NCBI RefSeq assembly: GCF_000239795.1
Contig: NZ_CAFJ01000791.1
Coordinates: 1 to 35,447, forward strand
Origin: Bradyrhizobium sp. STM 3809
GTDB lineage: Bacteria > Pseudomonadota > Alphaproteobacteria > Rhizobiales > Xanthobacteraceae
Reading direction: 5' to 3'
DNA length: 35,447 nt
Both the position numbers and the translations under genes were made by a program. How positions within the stretch are numbered: position 1 is the stretch's first letter; every line of letters begins with the position of its first letter. Of this stretch, positions 23,880-32,500 are shown one piece after another. Under the pieces are notes generated by a model. That model had not been told where the DNA came from and made no database searches. It saw only the letters and a program-made list of their open reading frames with translations.

Positions 23880-24658
23880 CTCACCTCGGTCGCGACCGGC
23901 GTCGGCTTCTTGCGGCGGATCAGCCACCACACGCCGGCGAGATCCATGATCCCGATCCACAGCCGGTCGAAGAAGCCGTAGTTCGACACGCCCGAATGCC
24001 GCGGGCGATCGATCACGTCGATATAGGCGATGTCATAGCCTTCGCGGCGCACCAGCGCCGGCAGGAAGCGGTGCAGACCATCGAAATACGGCATCATCAG
24101 GAACACGTCGCGGCGCACCGCCTTGAGCCCACAGCCGGTGTCGCGGGTGCCGTCGTGCAGCACAGCGTTGCGGATCTTGTTGGCGAGCCGCGATTGCAGC
24201 TTCTTGAATCCGGTGTCCTTGCGGCCGACGCGCTGGCCCGCGACGAGGCCGACGCCGGCGCCGCCCTTTTCGAGGGCGGCGATCAGGTCGGGCAGGAACG
24301 CCGGATTGTTCTGGCCATCGCCGTCCAGCGTGGCCACCATCCCGCCACGGGCCGCGCGGATGCCGCTGCGAACCGCAGCCGATTGGCCGGTGGATGTCTC
24401 GTGCCGCAAGACGCGCAGGTTCGGCCGCCGCGCCATCTCCTCGGCGAGTCGCTGCGCGGTGTCGTCGGTCGAGCCGTCGTTGACGTAGATGATCTCGTAC
24501 GGCCAGAGACCGTCGAGCGCAGCTGCGATCTCGGTGATCAGCGGCGTGATGTTGCCGGCCTCATTGCGCACGGGAACGACGATGGAGACGGCAACGGGGG
24601 TTTCGCTCGACAAGATGGGACTCGTGATGGCGTGATCGGACCGGTTCCTGCCCGGCAC
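23876..24658 (-). CDS. GT2 glycosyltransferase, polyprenyl-phosphate sugar synthase type
   Basis: The 260-residue protein is a family 2 transferase of the DPM1/ArnC class. It shows VSIVVPVRNEAGNI, IIYVNDGSTDDT, the metal-binding TLDGDGQNNPAFL, DTGCGLKAVRRDVF and HRFLPALVRREG. A single hydrophobic segment near the C-terminus (LWIGIMDLAGVWWLI) would hold it at the membrane. Members load a sugar from a nucleotide donor onto a polyprenyl phosphate on the cytoplasmic side; which sugar is not visible. The GTG start at 24658 lacks a good ribosome-binding site; a TTG at 24613 would give 245 residues and keep the whole domain. It lies 48 bp after the PAP2 gene and overlaps the LABN gene. Together with the GT39 enzyme it forms a classic donor-maker/transfer pair. 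Confidence 0.88.
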   Translation of the reverse strand: MPGRNRSDHAITSPILSSETPVAVSIVVPVRNEAGNITPLITEIAAALDGLWPYEIIYVNDGSTDDTAQRLAEEMARRPNLRVLRHETSTGQSAAVRSGIRAARGGMVATLDGDGQNNPAFLPDLIAALEKGGAGVGLVAGQRVGRKDTGFKKLQSRLANKIRNAVLHDGTRDTGCGLKAVRRDVFLMMPYFDGLHRFLPALVRREGYDIAYIDVIDRPRHSGVSNYGFFDRLWIGIMDLAGVWWLIRRKKPTPVATEVR

Positions 24659-24706
24659 TGCGGCGGCGGGGGCTTATTATGGGGCTTGGGCCCCGCTCGC
24701 AACCCC

Positions 24707-25492
24707 CTAGCGCGGTACGATCCGACCGTCCTTGGACAGACGGAAACCGAGCCGGCGTGCTGCGAACCAGTAGCGGACCAGCATGGCGCAGACGAGGCCG
24801 ACCACGGCACCGGCGACCACGTCGCTCGGATGATGAGCGAGCAGCACCAGCCGGCTCACGACGATGATCACGGCGTAGATGAACATGGGGATGCGCAGCC
24901 GCGGCCAGACTGCAGCCACGGCGAAAGCCAGTGCGACGGCGGTCACGGCGTGGGCAGAGGGCATGCTGAAATAGGCCGGCGTGCCGTTGAACGGGTCGAA
25001 GTTGAAGGCATTCGCCTTGCCGCCGACAAAGGGACGGCCGCGGCCGATGATGTATTTCAGCACCTGCGCGGCGAGCACCGAGGTCACCACCGCGAAGAAG
25101 AAATACTGCATGTGGGTCGCGAAGTTCAGCAGCCGGCTGCGCGTCGCCTCGGGCCATAGCGGGGCGATCAGGATCGTGACGACGACGCCGACGGCGAGGA
25201 CGCTGATGACGTACTCATCCTGACCGAACTCGGTGACGATGCGCCAGGGCCACAGGCTCGGCGTGCCGCGGGCGGGCATCAGCCCGATCTCGTAGGCGTC
25301 GAAGGCGAGCATCAGCAGCAGGATCGTGCCGACGCCGACGGCGCCGAGCAGCAGGAGCTGGCGCGACAGGTGCCGCCAGGCTGCAGCGTCCGGCGCCGTC
25401 TGCGGCCGACGCACCAGGCGGCCGAGCGAGAACTTGCCCACCATCGCGAGTTGGGCGACATAGGACGATGACGAAGGGGTCTCGGACGACAT
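24707..25492 (-). CDS. PAP2-family lipid phosphatase
   Basis: The 261-residue membrane protein has the three-part phosphatase signature: K146-x6-RP (KYIIGRGRP), PSAH at 178-181, and SR-x5-H-x3-D (S213 to D224). About six membrane helices surround it. The active-site order matches type 2 phosphatidic acid phosphatases and LpxE/LpxF or undecaprenyl-pyrophosphate phosphatases. In this operon the likely jobs are removal of a phosphate from lipid A before a sugar is added, or recycling of the polyprenyl carrier. The start codon directly follows the GT39 stop (TAG then ATG), a tight coupling. Family assignment is secure; the substrate is inferred from context. Confidence 0.9.
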   Translation of the reverse strand: MSSETPSSSSYVAQLAMVGKFSLGRLVRRPQTAPDAAAWRHLSRQLLLLGAVGVGTILLLMLAFDAYEIGLMPARGTPSLWPWRIVTEFGQDEYVISVLAVGVVVTILIAPLWPEATRSRLLNFATHMQYFFFAVVTSVLAAQVLKYIIGRGRPFVGGKANAFNFDPFNGTPAYFSMPSAHAVTAVALAFAVAAVWPRLRIPMFIYAVIIVVSRLVLLAHHPSDVVAGAVVGLVCAMLVRYWFAARRLGFRLSKDGRIVPR

Positions 25493-27235
25493 CTATTCGG
25501 TGCCTTCCGACCGATAGATCGCAATCGAGACCGGGCGGCCCTGCGAAATGTTGTAGCCGTCGATCCGCCGGGCGACGTTGTAGCGAAGCCCGATCGCCTC
25601 GGCCCGCTGCACGAAGGCACGCTCGGTGCGCTGCTCGACCAGGGCGAAGCGGCAGGTGCCCTGGCTGAGGAAGTCGGCCGCACCCGAGCCGTCCGTCAAC
25701 TGCGTCGACGTGCCCGTCATGAACACGAGGCTGGGCTCGTGGAAGCCGGCCGCGGCCGCCTTGGGCCCGACGCAGACGACGTTGCGCAGCGCGCGCGCAA
25801 TCTCGGCGCTCGGGAACAGCGGCGTCAGCGCCGGCAGCACCGCGCCATAGACCACGAAGGCGAGGAACATCGCCGCGACGGCCGCATTCAGCAGCGAGCG
25901 CTCGGCGCGGCCGTCATCATAGAGCCACCACGCGAACAGGCCGAAGATCAGCGACACCGCGACGAATGGCCAGGCCAGGAACACCGGCTGGTGCGTGACG
26001 ATGATGGCGCCGATCACGGCGACGACCGAGGTGATGGCGGGAATCGCGAACCACCAGGCCGCGCCGCGCCGCAACCAGGAGCGCGACAGCACGCGCCGCT
26101 CCAGCGCGCCGACCGTGAGGATGGCGATCGCGGGATAGAGCGGCAGCACGTAGTGCGGCAGCTTGGTCAACGCGGCCTCGAAGACGATCCAGGACGGCAC
26201 GAGCCACGCCAGCAGGAACTGTGCGCCCGGCTCGCGACGCGCGCGCCACACCGCGGGCGCCGCCATCAACGCCAGGGGCGCGCCGGGCCAGAAGGTGACG
26301 AAGAACAGCAGCAGATAGAGCCCGGGCGGAGCGCCATGCGACTCCTGGGCCGAGATCTTGGCGAGCATGTCGCCACCAACCGAGTCCGCAAAGAACGCGT
26401 CGCCCGCGCGCAGGAAGATCAGCACGAACCAGGGCAGCACCAGAACCAGCAGCCACATCAGGCCCCAGAGCGGGCGCAAGCGCCAGAGCCAGCCGGCCCC
26501 GCGATCCATGATCGCAAGCGAGATGATCGTGAAGCCCACCGGCATCAGGATCAGCGGACCCTTGACCAGAATGCTGACCGCAATGGCGGTCCAGAAGATC
26601 GCCGGCGGTCCCCACGGCGGATGCTCCGGATCCTCGCCGCGCTGCCACGACAGGTAGACGCGTGCCAGCGCGCCCATTGCGGCGACCACGGTGAACAGCA
26701 GCATCGCGTCGGTCTTGGCCAGACGCGCCTCGACGCCAAGCAGGACCGAGCAGCACATCAACAAGGCGGCGAACACGGCGCCGCGCCGCGTGACGAAGGC
26801 GAGCGCGGTCCAATAGGTCAGCAGCACGGCACCGATGGCACCGATCAGCGAGGGAATGCGATAGACCCAGATGCGCAGCTGCGCGCGCGGCAGTCCGATC
26901 GCCGATGCGGTCTCAACGGCCGCCGATTGCAACCAGTAGATGCCGACGGGCTTCTTGTAGCGCACGTCGTCCTGGAAGCGGATGTCGACGTAATCGCCGC
27001 TCTCGACCATCTGCTTGGTGGCCTGCGCGAAGCGCGCCTCGTCGCGATCGACCGGCGGGATCGTGAAGAAGCCGGGCAGGAACAGCAGCAAGCCGCAGAC
27101 GAGCAGGAACGCGACCGCCCTGGCATGGCTCACGGTGACGGCATCGATCATCCGCACCAGCCGATTGCCCGGATTCACCAGGTTCTTCGGCTCGCGCGGC
27201 TCTCCAAAACGGGGGCGGGCATAGGTCTCGACCAT
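25493..27235 (-). CDS. GT39/ArnT-like membrane glycosyltransferase
   Basis: From the ATG at 27235 the product is 580 residues. A TTG at 27271 is possible but adds only 12 residues. It is a GT-C enzyme with about 11-12 membrane helices. The first periplasmic loop carries the D63-R-D-E66-A-R motif and the KKPVGIYWLQ segment that bind the polyprenyl-phosphate sugar in ArnT/PMT relatives. A further conserved block is WPGAPLAL, followed by the helix TKLPHYVLPLYPA and a periplasmic C-terminal domain of about 130 residues. It would move a sugar from the lipid carrier to lipid A or LPS core outside the inner membrane. Bradyrhizobium lipid A is known to carry mannose and galacturonic acid, so either is a candidate. 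It follows pbpC by 51 bp. Confidence 0.88.
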   Translation of the reverse strand: MVETYARPRFGEPREPKNLVNPGNRLVRMIDAVTVSHARAVAFLLVCGLLLFLPGFFTIPPVDRDEARFAQATKQMVESGDYVDIRFQDDVRYKKPVGIYWLQSAAVETASAIGLPRAQLRIWVYRIPSLIGAIGAVLLTYWTALAFVTRRGAVFAALLMCCSVLLGVEARLAKTDAMLLFTVVAAMGALARVYLSWQRGEDPEHPPWGPPAIFWTAIAVSILVKGPLILMPVGFTIISLAIMDRGAGWLWRLRPLWGLMWLLVLVLPWFVLIFLRAGDAFFADSVGGDMLAKISAQESHGAPPGLYLLLFFVTFWPGAPLALMAAPAVWRARREPGAQFLLAWLVPSWIVFEAALTKLPHYVLPLYPAIAILTVGALERRVLSRSWLRRGAAWWFAIPAITSVVAVIGAIIVTHQPVFLAWPFVAVSLIFGLFAWWLYDDGRAERSLLNAAVAAMFLAFVVYGAVLPALTPLFPSAEIARALRNVVCVGPKAAAAGFHEPSLVFMTGTSTQLTDGSGAADFLSQGTCRFALVEQRTERAFVQRAEAIGLRYNVARRIDGYNISQGRPVSIAIYRSEGTE

Positions 27236-27286
27236 GGGGTTCCGAATACGCTGAAACCACCATGCCGACAACCGCTTAGCGAACGG

Positions 27287-29512
27287 TCACTGGATTCTGA
27301 CCACAACTGTGTCCGCCGCGCCCGTGGCGTCGATCACGGTCAGGCGGGCAAAGCCCGGCCCCGGCGGATCGATCAGGCGCTGGCGCCGGCTGTCGATCTC
27401 GCCGACCGGCAGGCCGTTCACCATCATCGTCAGCGGCAGCACGCCGCCCGAGACCTTCACCGGCATCACTGACGCCTCGGGGCCGCCCGAGCGGTCCACG
27501 TCGATGCGCGAGCCATTCAGCGGGAACTGGATGTGCGGCGCCTGCTCGGCGCCGGTGCGGACGAGTTCGCCGATCGGACGGAACCGGCGCAGCGGCAGCG
27601 GCAACTTTGAATTGTTGGCGACCAGCGCTCCCTTGGGCGGTTTGGGCAAGGCCGCGGGCAGCCTGCCGCTGCGGGCGAAGGCGTCGAACAGGATCGGCGC
27701 CGCGACGACGCGACCGACAAGTCCGGGAACCGGCGCACCATCCGGGCGGCCGACCCAGACGCCGATCGTGACGCGGCCGTCGAAACCGACCGACCACGCG
27801 TCGCGGTAGCCGTAGCTGGTGCCGGTCTTGAAGGCGATGCGGTTGCGCGCGGCGTTCTCCGGCGGCGGCGTGCCCAGGAGCACGTTGCCGACCTGCCAGG
27901 CGGCCACCGCATCCATCAGCCGCATCGGCTCGCGCCCGTCGTCCTTGTCGTCGGCGGCCATGATCTCGCGCAGCGGCCTGGTGGTGCCCAGCCGCGGGAA
28001 CCCGGCATAGAGCTGAGCAAGATCCTGCAAGGTCACGCCGACGCCGCCGAGCCCCATCGCAAGGCCCGGTGCCTCGTCCTTCGGCAGCACGAGGTTGCCG
28101 CCGGCCTGCTTGAGCCGCGACGACAGCCGGCTGGCGCCGACGCGATCCAGCAGCACGATCGCGGGGACGTTCAGGGACAGCTGCAGCGCCTTGCGCACCG
28201 GCACCGTGCCCTGGAACGTCATGTCGAAATTCTCCGGCGCGTAGGAGCCGAAGCGCACCGGGCGGTCCTCGATCAGGCTCTCCGGATGCACGAAACCATC
28301 CTCGAAAGCGAGGCCATAGATGAAGGGCTTGAGCGTCGAGCCGGGCGAGCGCACCGCGCGCGTCATGTCGACCTGCCCTGCCCGCTTCTCGTCGAAATAG
28401 TCAGCCGAGCCGACATGGGCGAGCACGTCGCCGCTGTCATTGTCGACGACGATGATGCCGACCGAGACGTTCGGTCCCAGCGCGACGGCGCGGTCGCGCG
28501 CCAGCGGCTCCAGCACCTTCTGCAAGGAGGAATCCAGCGTCAGCCGGATGACCGGCTGGTCCTTCACGGCGGCCGCGGCCTGGTCGGCGGCATGCGGCGC
28601 CAGGATCGGCATCGGCTTGCGCAACGCCGGCACGGGCTGCGCCTTGGCCTGCGCGGCCTCGTCGGCCGAGATCACGTTCTCCGACACCATGCGGTCGAGC
28701 ACGCGATCGCGGCCGCGGCGCGCCGCTTCGGGATGACGGTCGAGCCGGCGCGTCTCCGGCGACTGCGGCAGCGCCACCAGCAGCGCGGCTTCCGCCAGCG
28801 ACAGCCGCTTCGGCTCCTTGCCGAAATAGGCGATCGAGGCGGCGCGGATGCCTTCGAGATTGCCGCCGTAAGGCGCGAGCGCCAGATAGAGATCGAGGAT
28901 CTCGTCCTTGCTGAGCTTTCGCTCGAGCTCGAGCGCGCGCACGATCTGCCGCAGCTTCGCATGCAGCGAGCGCTGCCGCCGCGGCTCGAGCAGTCGGGCC
29001 AGTTGCATGGTGATCGTGGAGCCGCCGGAGACGATGTGGCCATGCGAGCCGAGCTGGATCGCGGCACGCGCCAGCGCACGCGGGTCGACGCCGTGATGGT
29101 CGTAGAAGCGTTGGTCCTCATAGGCGAACAGCAGCTTCAGATAGGTCGGATCGACGTCCTTCCTGGCGCTGACCGGCAGCCGCCACCGCCCATCCGCCAT
29201 CGCATAGGCGCGCAGCAGCTTGCCGTGGCGATCGACCACGGTGGTCGAGACGGCTTTGGCCTCCTGCAGCGGCAGCGGGCCGAGGGAGAGGGTGTAGGCG
29301 CCTAAGGCCGTCGCTATGACCAAGATGAGCAGGAGCGCAAGCGCCGCTATACGTTTTGCGACGTGCCCTCTCCTTTCGTCATGCCCGGGCTTGACCCGGG
29401 CATCCATGCCGTCCTCGCGTGCGGTCGTGAATGGCCCGGTCAAGCCCGGCCATGACGACGGAGAATGGAGTTCCGCCGTGCGTCCATCATCGTTGGTCGC
29501 ACCCTCGCTCAT
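27287..29512 (-). CDS. pbpC: Penicillin-binding protein 1C (bifunctional)
   Basis: From the ATG at 29512 this is 741 residues. A membrane anchor lies at about 55-73. The GT51 domain has FAYEDQRFYDHHG (catalytic E132), GGSTITMQLARLL and RKLSKDEILDLYL. The transpeptidase domain has S392-T-L-K395, SLN, and K562-T-G. A BiPBP_C domain closes the protein. PBP1C polymerises peptidoglycan glycan strands in the periplasm and is usually paired with an alpha-2-macroglobulin, as here: the start overlaps the macroglobulin stop as ATGA. Unusually, about 27 residues before the anchor (residues 19-45) are encoded by a palindromic repeat (separate entry). The only in-frame ATG downstream (29407, residue 36) lies inside the repeat, so the repeat is probably translated. 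Confidence 0.92.
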   Translation of the reverse strand: MSEGATNDDGRTAELHSPSSWPGLTGPFTTAREDGMDARVKPGHDERRGHVAKRIAALALLLILVIATALGAYTLSLGPLPLQEAKAVSTTVVDRHGKLLRAYAMADGRWRLPVSARKDVDPTYLKLLFAYEDQRFYDHHGVDPRALARAAIQLGSHGHIVSGGSTITMQLARLLEPRRQRSLHAKLRQIVRALELERKLSKDEILDLYLALAPYGGNLEGIRAASIAYFGKEPKRLSLAEAALLVALPQSPETRRLDRHPEAARRGRDRVLDRMVSENVISADEAAQAKAQPVPALRKPMPILAPHAADQAAAAVKDQPVIRLTLDSSLQKVLEPLARDRAVALGPNVSVGIIVVDNDSGDVLAHVGSADYFDEKRAGQVDMTRAVRSPGSTLKPFIYGLAFEDGFVHPESLIEDRPVRFGSYAPENFDMTFQGTVPVRKALQLSLNVPAIVLLDRVGASRLSSRLKQAGGNLVLPKDEAPGLAMGLGGVGVTLQDLAQLYAGFPRLGTTRPLREIMAADDKDDGREPMRLMDAVAAWQVGNVLLGTPPPENAARNRIAFKTGTSYGYRDAWSVGFDGRVTIGVWVGRPDGAPVPGLVGRVVAAPILFDAFARSGRLPAALPKPPKGALVANNSKLPLPLRRFRPIGELVRTGAEQAPHIQFPLNGSRIDVDRSGGPEASVMPVKVSGGVLPLTMMVNGLPVGEIDSRRQRLIDPPGPGFARLTVIDATGAADTVVVRIQ
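29377..29457. repeat. Palindromic repeat inside the pbpC 5' coding region
   Basis: Two 27-nt arms at 29377-29403 and 29431-29457 are inverted copies with three mismatches, separated by a 27-nt loop. The left arm starts CGTCATGCCCGGGCTTG; the right arm ends CAAGCCCGGCCATGACG. The whole 81 bp lies in frame within the pbpC reading frame, at residues 19-45 of the minus-strand product, and encodes a peptide with SWPGLTGP and VKPGHD. In my experience this peptide is the usual translation of an interspersed repeat in Bradyrhizobium and Rhodopseudomonas DNA. Confidence 0.75.
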
Positions 29513-32500
29513 TTCGCCGCGCGGACCTCCACGGAGCCCGTCCCGGTCCGACCATAGCGCGAGGGATTGTACATGTCCTCGACATAGGCCTGCGGCAGCA
29601 CATATTTGCCCGGCGACACCGCGCGGACGACGTAGGCGACCGTGAACACTGACTTGGCGTTCGCGGCACGGTCGAGCGCGGCGGTGAAGCGGTCGTCGCG
29701 GAACTCGGTGTTGACCGGTTCCTGGCCGTCCTCGATCCAGTCCAGCGTGCCGCTGTCGCCCGACGACACCAGATGCGGATTGTCGATCTCCAGCCCCGCC
29801 GGCAGATAGTCCGACACCATGATGTGCCCGTATTCCGGCTTGGCCTCGGTGACCTTCAGCACCACCGCGAAGCGGTCGTTCTGCTTCACGGTCTTGATGT
29901 CGGCCGGCTTGCCGTCGAGCGTGTAGTAGCTGCGCTCGATCTTGAAGCCGTTCGAGGCCGCCGGCTCCGGCGTCAGCGGCGAGCCGGAGACCGAGACCAC
30001 CGCCTGCACCGGCGCCTCGCCGGTGTTGGTGATCTTCAGCGGCTGGCCGGTGAGCTCGGCCGCCTTGTAGCTGCGGTACATCGCCTGCTTCACCGCCTGC
30101 CCGTTCACATCCAGCGTCAGCGTCTCCTTGGCGAGCGCGCGCGCCGCCAGCACCATCCACGCATTCTCCTGCGTCGAGGTGTACGGCGTCAGCCCGCGCG
30201 CGGCCTCGACGCGGGCCACCGCTTGCGTCAGCGTCGCGCGCGGTGCGTTGCCCTCGCCGGCCAGCGACACCAGCGCCGCGGCGTCCCGCAGGTCCGAGCC
30301 GTAGTCGGTGCGGCCGAACACCAGCACCGGCTTCGGCGCGAGGCTGTCGGCGGCAGCGCCATAGACCCGCTCGGCGCGGGCGCGGTCGCCGACCAGCGCC
30401 AGCGCGGCTGCGAGCTGCGCCTTGGCGATTGGAGTTGCCAGATTGCCGAGCTTGGTGTCGGCGAGATAGCGCAGGTCGCCGATCGGCGCCGCGCCATTGC
30501 GCGCCAGCACGTAGAGGCCGTAGGCCAGATCGCGGCCGCCGGTTTTCTCCGGCTCCTCGGCATTGACGACCGAGTTCCTGACGCGGTCGAGCGCGCTCTT
30601 GAACAGCACGTCGGGCACTGCAAAGCCCTTTTCGCGGGCGCGGGTCAGGAAGTCCGTGACATAGGCATCCAGCCACGGATCGTCGCCGCCGGCCGACCAC
30701 AGCCCGAACGAGCCGTTCGAGCCCTGCCGCGCCAGCAGCCGGTCAATGGAGTCGCGGATGCGCTGGTCGACCTCGGTGTCCATCGCCAGATGCGCGCCGG
30801 CCGCGAGCTCGTTGACATAGAGCAGCGGCATCGCGCGGCTGGTGATCTGCTCCGAGCAGCCATGCGGATAACGGTCGAGCGCCTTGAGGATGGTCGCCGC
30901 GTCGAGCGCGGTCGACAGCCCCGCCGACAGCGACACCGTGCCGGTGCCCGCCACGAGATCACTGAACATGTCCGACGTCAGCGTCAGGCTCTCGCCCTTG
31001 GCCAAGGTCCGGATCGAGCGCCGCGCCAGCACCTGCGTCGCCGGCTTGACGTCGAGCTGATAATGCCGCGCCAGCGATAGGCCATTCGGCCCCTTGATGT
31101 CGACATCGAGCTGCGCCGTGCCGGTGCCGGAGGCATCGAGCGGCAAGGTCGATGACGAGCGCTGTTTGGCCGCGAGCTTCAGCGTGACATTGGCATTGCC
31201 GGACACCTTGACCGGCCCGCTCGCCTTGAGGGCCACGACATAATCGCCCGGCGCGCCCTCGACGTTGTCGACGTCGAACGACAGCGTGCCGCGGTCGCCC
31301 GACAGCAGGAACCGCGGCAGGGTCGCCGTCAGCACCACGGGATCGCGCACGGTGACATCGATGTTGGCGCGGCCGACCTTGGTCGCGCTCCAGGCCACCG
31401 CCATGACACGCGCCGTGCCGGCGAACTCCGGAATGTCGAAGCTCACCTCCGCCGTGCCGTCCGGCCCGACGGTGACGATGCCAGAATACAGCGCCAAGGG
31501 CTTCTGCGTCGGGGGCGAGCCCTGCAGCTCGGCGCCGCCGCCGTCACCGCCGGAGCGGATCTGGCCGCGCGTGCCCTGCATGCCGTCGATCAGCTGGCCA
31601 TAGAGATCGCGGATCTCGGCCGAGAGCTGGCGCTGGCCGAGGTAATAGTCATCCGGCGCCGGCGGCTTGTAGTTGGTCAGATTCAGGATGCCGACGTCGA
31701 CCGCCGCGATGACGATCTTGGCGTCCTCGCCGGGATTGAGCCCGCCGATCTTGACCGGGATCTTCAAGCTGGAGCCCGGCCGCACCAGCGCCGGCGGCGT
31801 CAGCGCGACATTCAGCGTGCGCGCCGATTTGTCGATGCCGAACCAGGCGACGCCGAGCGCGCGGCCCGGCATGCGCTGCGCGGCCGCATCGAGCGGACGC
31901 CGGAGCGTCGTCACGACATACGCGCCCGTGCCCCAGTCCTTGCCGACGGGGAGCCTGACCTGGTTGGTGCCTTCCTTGACCTCGGTGGTCTGCGTCGTCA
32001 GCAGCCGGTCGCCGAGCACGTTGACCGTGAGCTTGCCGGCGGTGCGCGCATTGACGGTCACCACCATCGTGTCGCCCGACTGGTATTGCGGCTTGTCGAG
32101 CGAGGTCTCCAGGAGATCCGGCGTGTCGGCGCTGCCATCGGTGTACCAGCCGACGTCGAACTGCAGCGAGGTCACCGGTCCATCGGCATCCGCCGACTTG
32201 ACGTCGAGCCGGTAGCGTCCCGCCTCCGGCTGGAAGCTCAGCCGCGCCGGCTTGCTCGCCGATATCGTGACGTCGCCGTCGCCGACGCGCTTCGTCGACT
32301 TCACCGGCTCGTACTCCCAATAGGCGTTCTGCCGATACCACTGATAGCGCGACTCGATCTTCAGGAGCTCGTAGCGCAAGCCGTTGCGCGCCAGCGTCTT
32401 GCCCTCCGGCGAGACGAACACGATGTCGAACTCGGCCTTGTCGCCCTCGCCGACGCTCTTGCCCGAGAACGACGGCTTGATGCCGATCTGCGCCGCCTTC

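Noticed and set aside
24681..24694. GGGGC-TTGG-GCCCC hairpin between PAP2 and GT2 as a terminator
   Set aside because: Five-bp stem without a T-run on the transcribed strand; the 48-bp gap and same direction favour read-through.
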